A stretch of 17,008 nt of DNA from Campylobacteraceae bacterium. GTDB lineage: Bacteria > Campylobacterota > Campylobacteria > Campylobacterales > Sulfurovaceae. This document shows, piece by piece, positions 7,608 to 13,439 of this stretch; the stretch's first letter is position 1; every line of letters begins with the position of its first letter. The stretch covers positions 1 to 17,008 of the forward strand of contig JALVVQ010000054.1 in the NCBI GenBank assembly GCA_027023325.1, in the 5' to 3' direction. The translations under genes and the position numbers were made by a program. The notes beneath the pieces are model-generated. The model was not told the DNA's origin and searched no databases. It saw only the letters and a program-made list of their open reading frames with translations.

Positions 7608-8081
7608 CTACAATATTCCTTCATTCTTAAAATAGGTTATCACTCTCTGATAGGTTCGTCGCTTCAGAAAGGTTGCCCGCTTGAATAACTCCTCAAACCC
7701 CACGAATCTATACTCTTCAAATTCCGGTATCTCATGCGCGAACAGGTCGATTTTGGCACTCTCTCTCAAGCGCACCAAATAGTACTTCTGCGTCTGTCCT
7801 TTATAAGGATAGCGCTTGTCCTTGGATGTCTTTGGAAAGTCATAGGTGATCCACTCAGGATACTCACCCAGTATCTCTACCTCATTGGTGCCTATCTCTT
7901 CTTTGAGTTCACGCATCAATGCCTCGACTGTGGATTCACCTTCATCGATGCCCCCCTGAGGAAACTGCCAGCCACGCTTCATACCATTACGACGAGAAAG
8001 CATATATTCACACTTTTTCGGATATTCTGATGAGAGTATAATCGCTGCAACATTGGGACGATAGCCCGTGTATTTTTGCAT
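7608..8081 (-). CDS. rppH: RNA pyrophosphohydrolase (Nudix)
   Basis: RppH removes pyrophosphate from 5'-triphosphate mRNA ends and so triggers RNase-dependent decay; older annotations call it NudH or (di)nucleoside polyphosphate hydrolase. The 157-aa protein has the RppH-type N-terminus YRPNVAAIIL, RRNGMKRGWQFPQGGIDEGE (30-49) and a complete Nudix box at 43-65, with the REL-EE-G core at 57-64. Further RppH-like features are the YDFPK motif, the KGQTQKYYLVRL strand and EFEEYRFVGFEEL. It is the first gene of the leftward run, abutting lysC. A pyrophosphohydrolase gene before lysC is a common Campylobacterota arrangement. The upstream AGTGAGAG could serve as ribosome binding site. Confidence 0.93.
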   Translation of the reverse strand: MQKYTGYRPNVAAIILSSEYPKKCEYMLSRRNGMKRGWQFPQGGIDEGESTVEALMRELKEEIGTNEVEILGEYPEWITYDFPKTSKDKRYPYKGQTQKYYLVRLRESAKIDLFAHEIPEFEEYRFVGFEELFKRATFLKRRTYQRVITYFKNEGIL

Positions 8082-8115
8082 AATCTCTCACTTATAATAG
8101 GGGATGTCTCCCTTT

Positions 8116-8144
8116 AAATTATTTCTGTTAAGATTGTATCTCAA
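8116..8144 (-). promoter_or_regulatory. Candidate promoter for the rppH-lysC-hobA-holB-folP run
   Basis: On the minus strand a TTGAGA (-35, plus-strand 8139-8144) and a TAATTT (-10, 8116-8121) are separated by exactly 17 bp. The predicted start near 8108 gives a ~27-nt leader before the rppH ATG at 8081. Prediction from hexamers only. Confidence 0.45.
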
Positions 8145-8151
8145 AAGCGAT

Positions 8152-8157
8152 TATAAG
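8152..8157 (+). promoter_or_regulatory. Candidate -10 box for hemW
   Basis: TATAAG at 8152-8157 is preceded by TTAAGA 18 bp upstream, a weak -35. A start near 8164 gives a ~22-nt leader to the hemW ATG at 8187. Confidence 0.4.
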
Positions 8158-8186
8158 TGTTTGAAAACCCATAAAAAGAATCCAAA

Positions 8187-9242
8187 ATGCTCCTCTATCT
8201 TCATATTCCCTACTGCGACTCAAAGTGCCATTACTGTAGCTTCAACTCCTATGTAGACAAATTTGATACGCGTACTGCTTACATGGAGGCACTACAGACA
8301 CAACTGAAGTACGAGCTCAAGCGTTTCGATGTCAAACGACAGAGTATAGAGAGTGTCTTTATCGGCGGCGGCACCCCTTCCACCGTACACCCCAAACTCT
8401 ATGCACCGCTATTTGCACAGATTGCTCCCCATCTCTCTACAGGAGCAGAGATCACGACAGAGGCAAACCCAAACTCTGCCAGTGAAGTGTGGCTCAAGGG
8501 CATGAAAGTCCTGGGTGTCAATAGGGTCAGTTTTGGCGTGCAGAGTTTTGATACAGACAAACTCAAGGCTCTAGGCAGAGCCCACACATCCGATCAGGCC
8601 AAAGCCTCCATTATCGCTGCTAGGAACTTGGGATTTGAGCATATCTCACTGGATCTTATCTACAATTACAAAGGCGACACCAGAGCGCTGCTTCTAAGCG
8701 ATATCACACAGGCGTTTTCTCTGTCTATTGACCATATTTCTGCCTATGAGCTCACCATAGAGGATGGCACCAAGTTTTCTGCCACACCAGAACTGCGCCA
8801 AGAGAACGAAACATTGGCCTTTTTTGTAGCAGATGAGATCACAAAACGGGGCTTTGCACACTATGAAATCTCCAATTTCGGACAGTATCAGAGCACGCAC
8901 AACAAAGGCTACTGGGAGCTCAAGGACTATATGGGCGTGGGTGCCGGTGCCGTGGGCTTTCTCACCGATACCCGCTTCTATCCCCAAGCAGGCATCGAGG
9001 ACTACATTGCCGATCCTACCAAGGTAAGCACAGAGAAGTTGTCCACCGATGAGCTGCTGACAGAAAGAATATTTTTGGGACTGCGCAGCACCATAGGCAT
9101 AGACAGTGCTCTCTTTCCAGATTCCATGCGTCAAAAAGCCAACCTGTTGCTCGCTGAAGGAAAACTCATTCTAAAGGAGAATATATTTTACAATCCCAAC
9201 TATTTTTTGAGTGATGAGCTTGCCCTTTTTATACTCGGATGA
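8187..9242 (+). CDS. hemW: HemW, radical-SAM heme chaperone (HemN-like)
   Basis: The 351-aa protein is a radical-SAM enzyme of the coproporphyrinogen-dehydrogenase family. The [4Fe-4S] cysteines are C10, C14 and C17 in IPYCDSKCHYCSF. The fourth nearby cysteine of true HemN (CxxxCxxCxC) is replaced by Phe, the usual sign of HemW, which handles heme delivery rather than coproporphyrinogen III oxidation. Other landmarks are FIGGGTPSTV (58-67), a TEANPNS segment, RVSFGVQSFD, LGRAHTSDQA, SLDLIYN and HYEISNF, plus a HemN C-terminal domain (KGYWELKDYMGVGAGAVGF, ERIFLGLR). Many annotations still label such genes hemN. It stands alone, rightward, divergent from rppH. Confidence 0.9.
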   Translation: MLLYLHIPYCDSKCHYCSFNSYVDKFDTRTAYMEALQTQLKYELKRFDVKRQSIESVFIGGGTPSTVHPKLYAPLFAQIAPHLSTGAEITTEANPNSASEVWLKGMKVLGVNRVSFGVQSFDTDKLKALGRAHTSDQAKASIIAARNLGFEHISLDLIYNYKGDTRALLLSDITQAFSLSIDHISAYELTIEDGTKFSATPELRQENETLAFFVADEITKRGFAHYEISNFGQYQSTHNKGYWELKDYMGVGAGAVGFLTDTRFYPQAGIEDYIADPTKVSTEKLSTDELLTERIFLGLRSTIGIDSALFPDSMRQKANLLLAEGKLILKENIFYNPNYFLSDELALFILG

Positions 9243-9269
9243 TTATGAATATTGCAACTTCCTATTGTG

Positions 9270-9482
9270 TTAGGGTATCTGCACAGAACAGGGACAGAAC
9301 CCCTCCTCTTCTAGTTTTCTGGCTTCTTCTTCTTTTCCTGCCCTCATTTTCTCTATGGATAGTTTTCTCTTTTGAAATTTTGTAAGTATCGGTGCATTTT
9401 TTTTCGTTTTGTTATGGTCTTGGGTCAGAACATCTCCATGACTGATACATCCCAAAATCAATATACCCATAAAAAGTCTCAT
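9270..9482 (-). CDS. Small putative lipoprotein or secreted protein of unknown function
   Basis: The 70-aa product has an N-terminal hydrophobic stretch ending in LILGC (Cys12), which fits a lipobox, though the signal is short and has only one basic residue near its start. The remainder is highly charged (QKRKLSIEKMRAGKEEEARKLEEEG), probably helical, and ends in FCPCSVQIP with a CxC pair. A good ribosome binding site (AGAGGA, ~8 nt from the ATG at 9482) and a position convergent to hemW support it as a real gene. I recognise no family. It could be a small envelope-attached or metal/redox-related peptide; that is speculation. Confidence 0.55.
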   Translation of the reverse strand: MRLFMGILILGCISHGDVLTQDHNKTKKNAPILTKFQKRKLSIEKMRAGKEEEARKLEEEGFCPCSVQIP

Positions 9483-9507
9483 ATCTATCCTCTCTCATTT
9501 ATTCGGC

Positions 9508-9542
9508 GTATAAAATATAGAGTATTGTAGCCAACAAACACT
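9508..9542 (-). promoter_or_regulatory. AT-rich presumptive promoter of the small lipoprotein gene
   Basis: The minus strand reads TATATTTTATAC across 9508-9519, about 25-35 nt before the ATG at 9482; TATATT or TTATAC could act as -10. No convincing -35 is visible. The rest of 9520-9586 holds nothing recognisable before the repeat element starts. Confidence 0.3.
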
Positions 9543-9586
9543 GATGGCTATCCATACAAGCCATGCTCTTTTCACACTACCTTTTA

Positions 9587-9750
9587 GGGCGCCTCTAATA
9601 GTAGGTAATGCCCACCCTGCGGGCATCTCTAGCTTTCGCCTATGCGTCGTTACTCTTTTTTGACTTAGCTACGGCTAGGACTTCAAAAGAGTGCCTAGCC
9701 TAGACAAAAGCTAGAGATGTTGTGGGTATCACCTATTATTAGAGGTGCCC
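9587..9750. mobile_element. MITE-like element 1 (164 bp), with TTTA target duplication
   Basis: The left end GGGCGCCTCTAATAGTAGGT and the reverse complement of the right end, GGGCACCTCTAATAATAGGT, match at 18 of the first 20 positions. Pairing continues inward: 25 of the first 29 positions match and, after a small length difference, CATCTCTAGCTTT pairs perfectly, so the arms fold into a ~50-bp imperfect hairpin. A nested GGCTAGG/CCTAGCC stem (9673-9679, 9694-9700) sits in the middle. The element is flanked by TTTA on both sides (9583-9586, 9751-9754), a 4-bp target duplication. No coding capacity. It lies directly upstream of tatB. Ends match those of the element at 12281-12484. The mobilising transposase is not in the window; an IS5-like source is possible but unproven. 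Confidence 0.85.
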
Positions 9751-9765
9751 TTTAGAATAATTCGA

Positions 9766-9771
9766 TAAAAT
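9766..9771 (+). promoter_or_regulatory. Candidate -10 box for tatB-tatC-queA
   Basis: TAAAAT at 9766-9771 is the best -10 before the tatB ATG at 9799. A 17-bp spacer puts the -35 position at about 9743-9748, inside the right terminal repeat of the adjacent element (reading GAGGTGCC there), which does not resemble TTGACA. The ribosome binding site is a modest AAGG at 9788-9791. Confidence 0.4.
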
Positions 9772-9798
9772 ACACCAACTAAAAAACAAGGCTGTCTC

Positions 9799-10224
9799 AT
9801 GTTTGGAATGGGTTTTACCGAAATCCTCTTTGTTGCTGTTATTGCCATCATCTTTCTCGGGCCCGACAAACTCCCTGAAGCCATGGTGCAGATCGCCAAG
9901 TTTTTCAAAAGTTTCAAAAAGACCGTCTCGGATGCCAAGTCAACCTTTGAGCAGGAGATACATATCAACGAACTCAAAGAGGAGGCACTCTCCTACAAAC
10001 GAACGCTTGACAGCGATATCTCCGGCTTCAAAAATTCACTCTCGAACCCTATTGATGACCTCAACGAAGCACTGTCTGATCTCGAAGAGAAAAAAGCCGA
10101 TGACAGCTACAAACGCAACCAGATACAAACAGAGATGACAGAGAAGAAACCCAAAGAGAGCACAGAAAAAAAGAAAACAAAATCCAAAAAGAAGAAGAAA
10201 AATACCGCTGAGGATAAAAGCTAA
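9799..10224 (+). CDS. tatB: Sec-independent translocase protein TatB
   Basis: TatB forms the twin-arginine signal-peptide receptor with TatC in the inner membrane. The 141-aa protein begins MFGMGFTEILFVAVIAIIFLGPDKLP: a single membrane helix (~5-20) with polar Glu8, the G21-P22 hinge, and then an amphipathic helix (~25-50, KFFKSFKKTVSDAKS). A ~60-residue helical region (NELKEEALSYKRTLDSDISG...) and a strongly Lys-rich tail (113-141, e.g. KKKTKSKKKKKNTAEDKS) follow. Glu8, the length and adjacency to tatC favour TatB over TatA. The TAA overlaps the tatC ATG by one base (TAATG), so translation is coupled. No tatA is present nearby; in Campylobacterota it is usually encoded elsewhere. Confidence 0.93.
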   Translation: MFGMGFTEILFVAVIAIIFLGPDKLPEAMVQIAKFFKSFKKTVSDAKSTFEQEIHINELKEEALSYKRTLDSDISGFKNSLSNPIDDLNEALSDLEEKKADDSYKRNQIQTEMTEKKPKESTEKKKTKSKKKKKNTAEDKS

Positions 10225-11261
10225 TGTTTGACAGTATGCGCCCCCATCTGGCAGAGCTACGCAAGCGGCTCTCCCTCTCCATTCTGGCTGTTTTTGTCAT
10301 GTTTGCTGCTGCCTTCACCTTTCACAACACCATACTCACATGGGTGACCAAGCCCCTCAATGATGCCCTGACACAGGTGGGAAGCATCATCGAATCTCAG
10401 AACAAAACAGAGTGGAAAATCACACTTGAACAGAATACCAGCAGTGATACAAAAATAAAAAACAGTGTAGCGAAAAACCCCAGTGAACTTTCCCGTGAGG
10501 CACAGCACAATCTAGAACAGGCAGCCAAAGAGGCTGACCCCAAGATGGCACCGCTGCTCATCTCCGCCTCTCAGGCGATCAAAGCACTCACCTGGGAACT
10601 CAAACGGCTTGACAAGCGAATCACGACTAAGAGTTTTGAAGGCAAGATTACCACCCATCAGGTGGGCGGTGCTTTTTTTGTCGCACTCAAGGTCTCGATC
10701 TTTGCGGCGATTATTTTTGCCCTGCCTGTAATCCTCTGGCAGCTGTGGCTCTTTATCGCTCCAGGACTCTATGACAATGAGAAGAAACTGGTGCTCCCCT
10801 TCGTCTTTGGGGGTACGGGTATGTTTCTGCTCGGCGTACTGTTTGCCTACTATGTGGTGACCCCTTTTGGTTTCCAGTTTCTCATTACCTTTGGCTCTTT
10901 TCTCTATACCCCACTGATCAACATCGAAGACTATGTCGGATTTTTTACCAAGATTCTGCTGGGATTTGGTGTGGCATTCGAGCTACCCGTGGTTGCCTCA
11001 TTTCTGGGTATCCTTGGCTTGGTCACTGACCGTACACTGATAGGGTTTTTCAAGTATGCGGTTGTGATCATCTTTATTTTGGCGGCGCTGCTGACACCAC
11101 CAGATGTGCTGACACAGATGCTGATGGCTGCACCGCTGATCCTTCTCTATGGTACCTCTATTCTGCTGTTGAAGCTTATCAATCCCTACAAAGAAGAAGA
11201 AGAGGAAGAGGAAGAGCTGGAAAACACAGAGGCCATGAGGTTCAAAAATCTTGACTCATGA
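10224..11261 (+). CDS. tatC: Sec-independent translocase protein TatC with enlarged first periplasmic loop
   Basis: TatC binds twin-arginine signal peptides and exports folded proteins. The 345-aa protein is clearly longer than usual (~245-260). Core features are present: N-terminal HLAELRKRL (8-16), six membrane segments (~18-38, 152-175, 192-216, 236-262, 275-290, 297-317), LWQLWLFIAPGLYDNEKK with the conserved Glu186, FELP with Glu253, and LLTPPDVLTQ (289-298). Extra length lies mainly between TM1 and TM2 (residues ~50-148), roughly 75 residues more than in E. coli: a charged, helix-prone, Ala/Lys/Glu-rich segment. The C-terminal cytosolic tail carries nine acidic residues in a row (324-331 plus flanks, one Leu break). 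queA starts within its stop codon (ATGA, 11258-11261). Confidence 0.93.
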   Translation: MFDSMRPHLAELRKRLSLSILAVFVMFAAAFTFHNTILTWVTKPLNDALTQVGSIIESQNKTEWKITLEQNTSSDTKIKNSVAKNPSELSREAQHNLEQAAKEADPKMAPLLISASQAIKALTWELKRLDKRITTKSFEGKITTHQVGGAFFVALKVSIFAAIIFALPVILWQLWLFIAPGLYDNEKKLVLPFVFGGTGMFLLGVLFAYYVVTPFGFQFLITFGSFLYTPLINIEDYVGFFTKILLGFGVAFELPVVASFLGILGLVTDRTLIGFFKYAVVIIFILAALLTPPDVLTQMLMAAPLILLYGTSILLLKLINPYKEEEEEEEELENTEAMRFKNLDS

Positions 11262-12280
11262 CACCTGATCTCCTGACTAAAAGCTATGACTACCACCTAC
11301 CCGAGGAACTCATAGCCGCACACCCTGTCCACCCTAGGGATCATGCCAAACTTCTGGTCTATGATCGCAAGAGTGATACGATCACACATACGGCTTTTAG
11401 GCATTTACTTGATTTTCTCCCTCCAGACTGCGATATCTTTCTCAACGATACACGAGTCATCAAGGCCAGAATTTTTGGCAAAAAAGCCAGCGGTGGCAAG
11501 GTAGAGCTACTGCTCAACAAGCCTCTGGGCACAGACAGCTATCAAGTGATGATTCGTGGGCGGGTCAAAGCAGGCGCCGTGTTGTACTTCGATCAGGCGC
11601 TGACGGCACGCGTCGTGGCACTGCACAGTGATGGCTCACGCACCGTTACATTTCAGCAGGAAGGCAAGCCTATCCTCTTCGAGACACTGGTGCATGTACT
11701 GGACGAGATCGGTCACATCCCGTTGCCACCCTATATCCACAGAACAGACAATGAAGAGGATGAGAGAGACTATCAGACCCTCTTTGCCCGTGAAGCAGGT
11801 GCTGTAGCAGCCCCTACCGCCTCCCTGCACTTCACCGAAGCACTCTTCGAGGCGATGAAGCAGCGACATCAGATCCACACCCTCACTCTGCATGTGGGTG
11901 CGGGCACTTTCAAGCCTGTAGAGGCTACGCAGATACTTGACCATCCCATGCATTCAGAGTATTTTCACATCCCTGCCGAGTCTGCCAAACACCTCGATAC
12001 CCCCCATCCCATCCTGGCTATCGGCACGACTGTCACACGCACCATAGAGTACTATGCCAGAACCAAACGCACAGAGGGAGAGTGCGATCTTTTTCTCAAT
12101 CCCTCCAATCCCCCGATCAGGGTCTCTCACCTACTGACCAACTTTCACCTCCCCAAAAGTACCCTCATCATGCTCGTCTCCGCTTTTATCGGGAGAGAGA
12201 AGACGCTGGCACTCTATAGGGAAGCGATAGAGAAGCAGTATCGCTTCTTCTCTTATGGCGATGCCATGCTTATTACATAA
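11258..12280 (+). CDS. queA: S-adenosylmethionine:tRNA ribosyltransferase-isomerase
   Basis: QueA transfers and rearranges the ribosyl group of S-adenosylmethionine onto preQ1-modified tRNA to form epoxyqueuosine at wobble position 34 of GUN tRNAs. The 340-aa length is typical. Diagnostic motifs are YHLPEELIAAHP, DIFLNDTRVIKAR, GGKVELLL, GHIPLPPYI, YQTLFAREAGAVAAPTASLHF, TLHVGAGTFKPV, HSEYFHIP, AIGTTVTRTIEY and the C-terminal LLTNFHLPKSTLIMLVSAF. It is translationally coupled to tatC. The final TAA (12278-12280) belongs to the ATAA target duplication of the element that follows, so the gene ends exactly at the insertion. Confidence 0.96.
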   Translation: MTPDLLTKSYDYHLPEELIAAHPVHPRDHAKLLVYDRKSDTITHTAFRHLLDFLPPDCDIFLNDTRVIKARIFGKKASGGKVELLLNKPLGTDSYQVMIRGRVKAGAVLYFDQALTARVVALHSDGSRTVTFQQEGKPILFETLVHVLDEIGHIPLPPYIHRTDNEEDERDYQTLFAREAGAVAAPTASLHFTEALFEAMKQRHQIHTLTLHVGAGTFKPVEATQILDHPMHSEYFHIPAESAKHLDTPHPILAIGTTVTRTIEYYARTKRTEGECDLFLNPSNPPIRVSHLLTNFHLPKSTLIMLVSAFIGREKTLALYREAIEKQYRFFSYGDAMLIT

Positions 12281-12484
12281 GGGTACCTCTAATAATATTT
12301 TTTGTCCAATGCGACAAAGGAACACTAAACCCATGCAATGAGTATCTAGCCTTCTCGGCTTCGCTCTTCTCCGACCGATTCGGTTCCGAAGCTACAAAGG
12401 ACAAGCAGTTGTCCTTTGCTGACGCTTCTCATGTCTGTGACTGCCAGAGTATTGGGCAAAAAATATCTATTTTTAGAGGTGCCC
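12281..12484. mobile_element. MITE-like element 2 (204 bp), with ATAA target duplication
   Basis: The left end reads GGGTACCTCTAATAATA then TTTTTTGTCCAAT. The reverse complement of the right end reads GGGCACCTCTAAAAATA, a 4-nt insertion, then TTTTTTGCCCAAT: about 30 bp of imperfect terminal inverted repeat. The outer 17 bp are the same family as the element at 9587-9750, but the interior is largely different. ATAA flanks both ends (12277-12280, 12485-12488), a 4-bp target duplication. Internal structure includes a perfect 10-bp hairpin (12395-12418) nested in GAAGC/GCTTC (12388-12392, 12424-12428) and a CCGA/TTCGG-type stem just before it. No coding capacity. Confidence 0.85.
12395..12418. 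other. Perfect hairpin inside MITE-like element 2
   Basis: CAAAGGACAA and TTGTCCTTTG form a 10-bp perfect stem around a GCAG tetraloop. In RNA it would be stable on both strands; no U-tract follows, so it is a structural part of the element rather than a classical terminator. Confidence 0.6.
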
Positions 12485-12520
12485 ATAAGTTGCTTAACCT
12501 CTTTTTAAACATTCATATCA

Positions 12521-12526
12521 TATAAT
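12521..12526 (+). promoter_or_regulatory. Candidate -10 box for the NlpC/P60-SPOR lipoprotein gene
   Basis: A perfect TATAAT at 12521-12526 stands in an AT-rich stretch with a TTTTTAAA tract upstream; the -35 is poor. A start near 12533 gives a ~22-nt leader containing GAGAGGAG (12542-12549) before the ATG at 12555. The promoter lies just right of the element's target duplication and appears intact. Confidence 0.55.
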
Positions 12527-12554
12527 ATGAAATAGCTACTCGAGAGGAGTTCCC

Positions 12555-13421
12555 ATGAAGTCATTTTCTCTCCTTTTGTTGTCATTCACTCTCCTCTTTC
12601 TGAGTGGCTGTACTCCCGAATATGACTACACCATCCACAAACCCAAGATCAAATATAAAAAACCCTCCAGAGACGCACTTGCCCGCACCCTCAAAGAGAA
12701 GCTCGGCACAGCGTATGTCTGGGCAGAAGAGGGACCCAAGGCATTTGATTGTTCTGGATTGACCTACTACAGCTATGGGCGCATGAACATGACCATCCCC
12801 CGTGTCGCCAGAGAGCAGGCAAAAGTAGGTACAGAGGTCACAAAAGATGCGCTGGTCTATGGAGACCTTGTCTTTTTCAATACCAGCAAACACCGCTCCA
12901 GCAAAATCACACATGTGGGCATCTATGTAGGAGACGGCAAGTTTCAGCATGCCAGCAGCAGCAAGGAAGGGGTCATCATCAGTGACCTCAACAGCAGCTA
13001 CTATCGCTCTAGGATCATCACCTGTAGACGCTACCTCCCCAGCGACTCCCAAACCCCGGCTACATCACTCACACCATTCCCCTCTGCAACCCTGCCCCAA
13101 TCCTACAAGCTTGCCAAGGCAACTACTGGCACTACAGTGACCCCTCTTGGCATCAAGGAGCAGGCCATACAAACATCCGTACCCCAGTATGCCTCATCCT
13201 CACGAGGCAAACATTATATCCAGGTAGGCTCCTTTACCCAGACACCAAACCAAGGCTTACTCCAACACATTCAAAGCAATGGATACCCGTACAAGATCAT
13301 CCAGATAGCCAGCCTGAAAAAAGTACTGATAGGCCCATATCTCAGCAAATCAAAAGCACTCAGAAATCTGGATGATATCAAGGAAACGATTTTGCCGGAT
13401 GCTTTTTTGCTAAGTATATAG
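12555..13421 (+). CDS. NlpC/P60 peptidoglycan hydrolase lipoprotein with C-terminal SPOR domain
   Basis: The 288-aa product has a lipoprotein signal ending in FLSGC (Cys19), so it is tethered to a membrane facing the periplasm. An NlpC/P60 cysteine-peptidase domain (~36-160) carries the triad: Cys66 in FDCSGLTYYSYG, His120 in THVGIYVG and His132 in FQHASSS; GDLVFF (103-108) is also canonical. Such enzymes cut D-Glu-gamma-diaminopimelate bonds in cell-wall peptides. A Ser/Thr/Pro-rich linker (~162-216) leads to a SPOR domain (~218-288: HYIQVGSF, KKVLIGPYLSKSKALRNL), which targets denuded glycan at septa. The fusion suggests a wall hydrolase directed to the division site. It is monocistronic, convergent with ruvX 18 bp downstream. 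Confidence 0.92.
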   Translation: MKSFSLLLLSFTLLFLSGCTPEYDYTIHKPKIKYKKPSRDALARTLKEKLGTAYVWAEEGPKAFDCSGLTYYSYGRMNMTIPRVAREQAKVGTEVTKDALVYGDLVFFNTSKHRSSKITHVGIYVGDGKFQHASSSKEGVIISDLNSSYYRSRIITCRRYLPSDSQTPATSLTPFPSATLPQSYKLAKATTGTTVTPLGIKEQAIQTSVPQYASSSRGKHYIQVGSFTQTPNQGLLQHIQSNGYPYKIIQIASLKKVLIGPYLSKSKALRNLDDIKETILPDAFLLSI

Positions 13422-13439
13422 GCAGGTATCGCTAAACTA

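Larger units (their letters stand above)
8089..8159. repeat. 10-bp inverted repeat across the rppH/hemW divergent region
   Basis: CACTTATAAT (8089-8098) and its exact reverse complement ATTATAAGTG (8150-8159) flank the 51 bp between them. The right copy contains the hemW -10 candidate; the left copy lies just before the rppH start codon. It could be a protein-binding site pair or chance AT-rich symmetry. Confidence 0.4.

Noticed and set aside
10390..10670. Frameshift or chimera explaining the long TatC loop
   Set aside because: The frame stays open with unchanged codon character, and both flanking TatC regions are in the same frame with conserved motifs.
9587..12484. Composite transposon carrying tatBC-queA as a settled fact
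   Set aside because: Each element has its own 4-bp target duplication, there is no transposase, and the outer flanks (TTTA and ATAA) do not match each other; kept only as a question.
12281..12484. Small RNA or riboswitch between queA and the lipoprotein gene
   Set aside because: The structure is explained by terminal inverted repeats with target duplication; no promoter or known riboswitch motif was seen inside.
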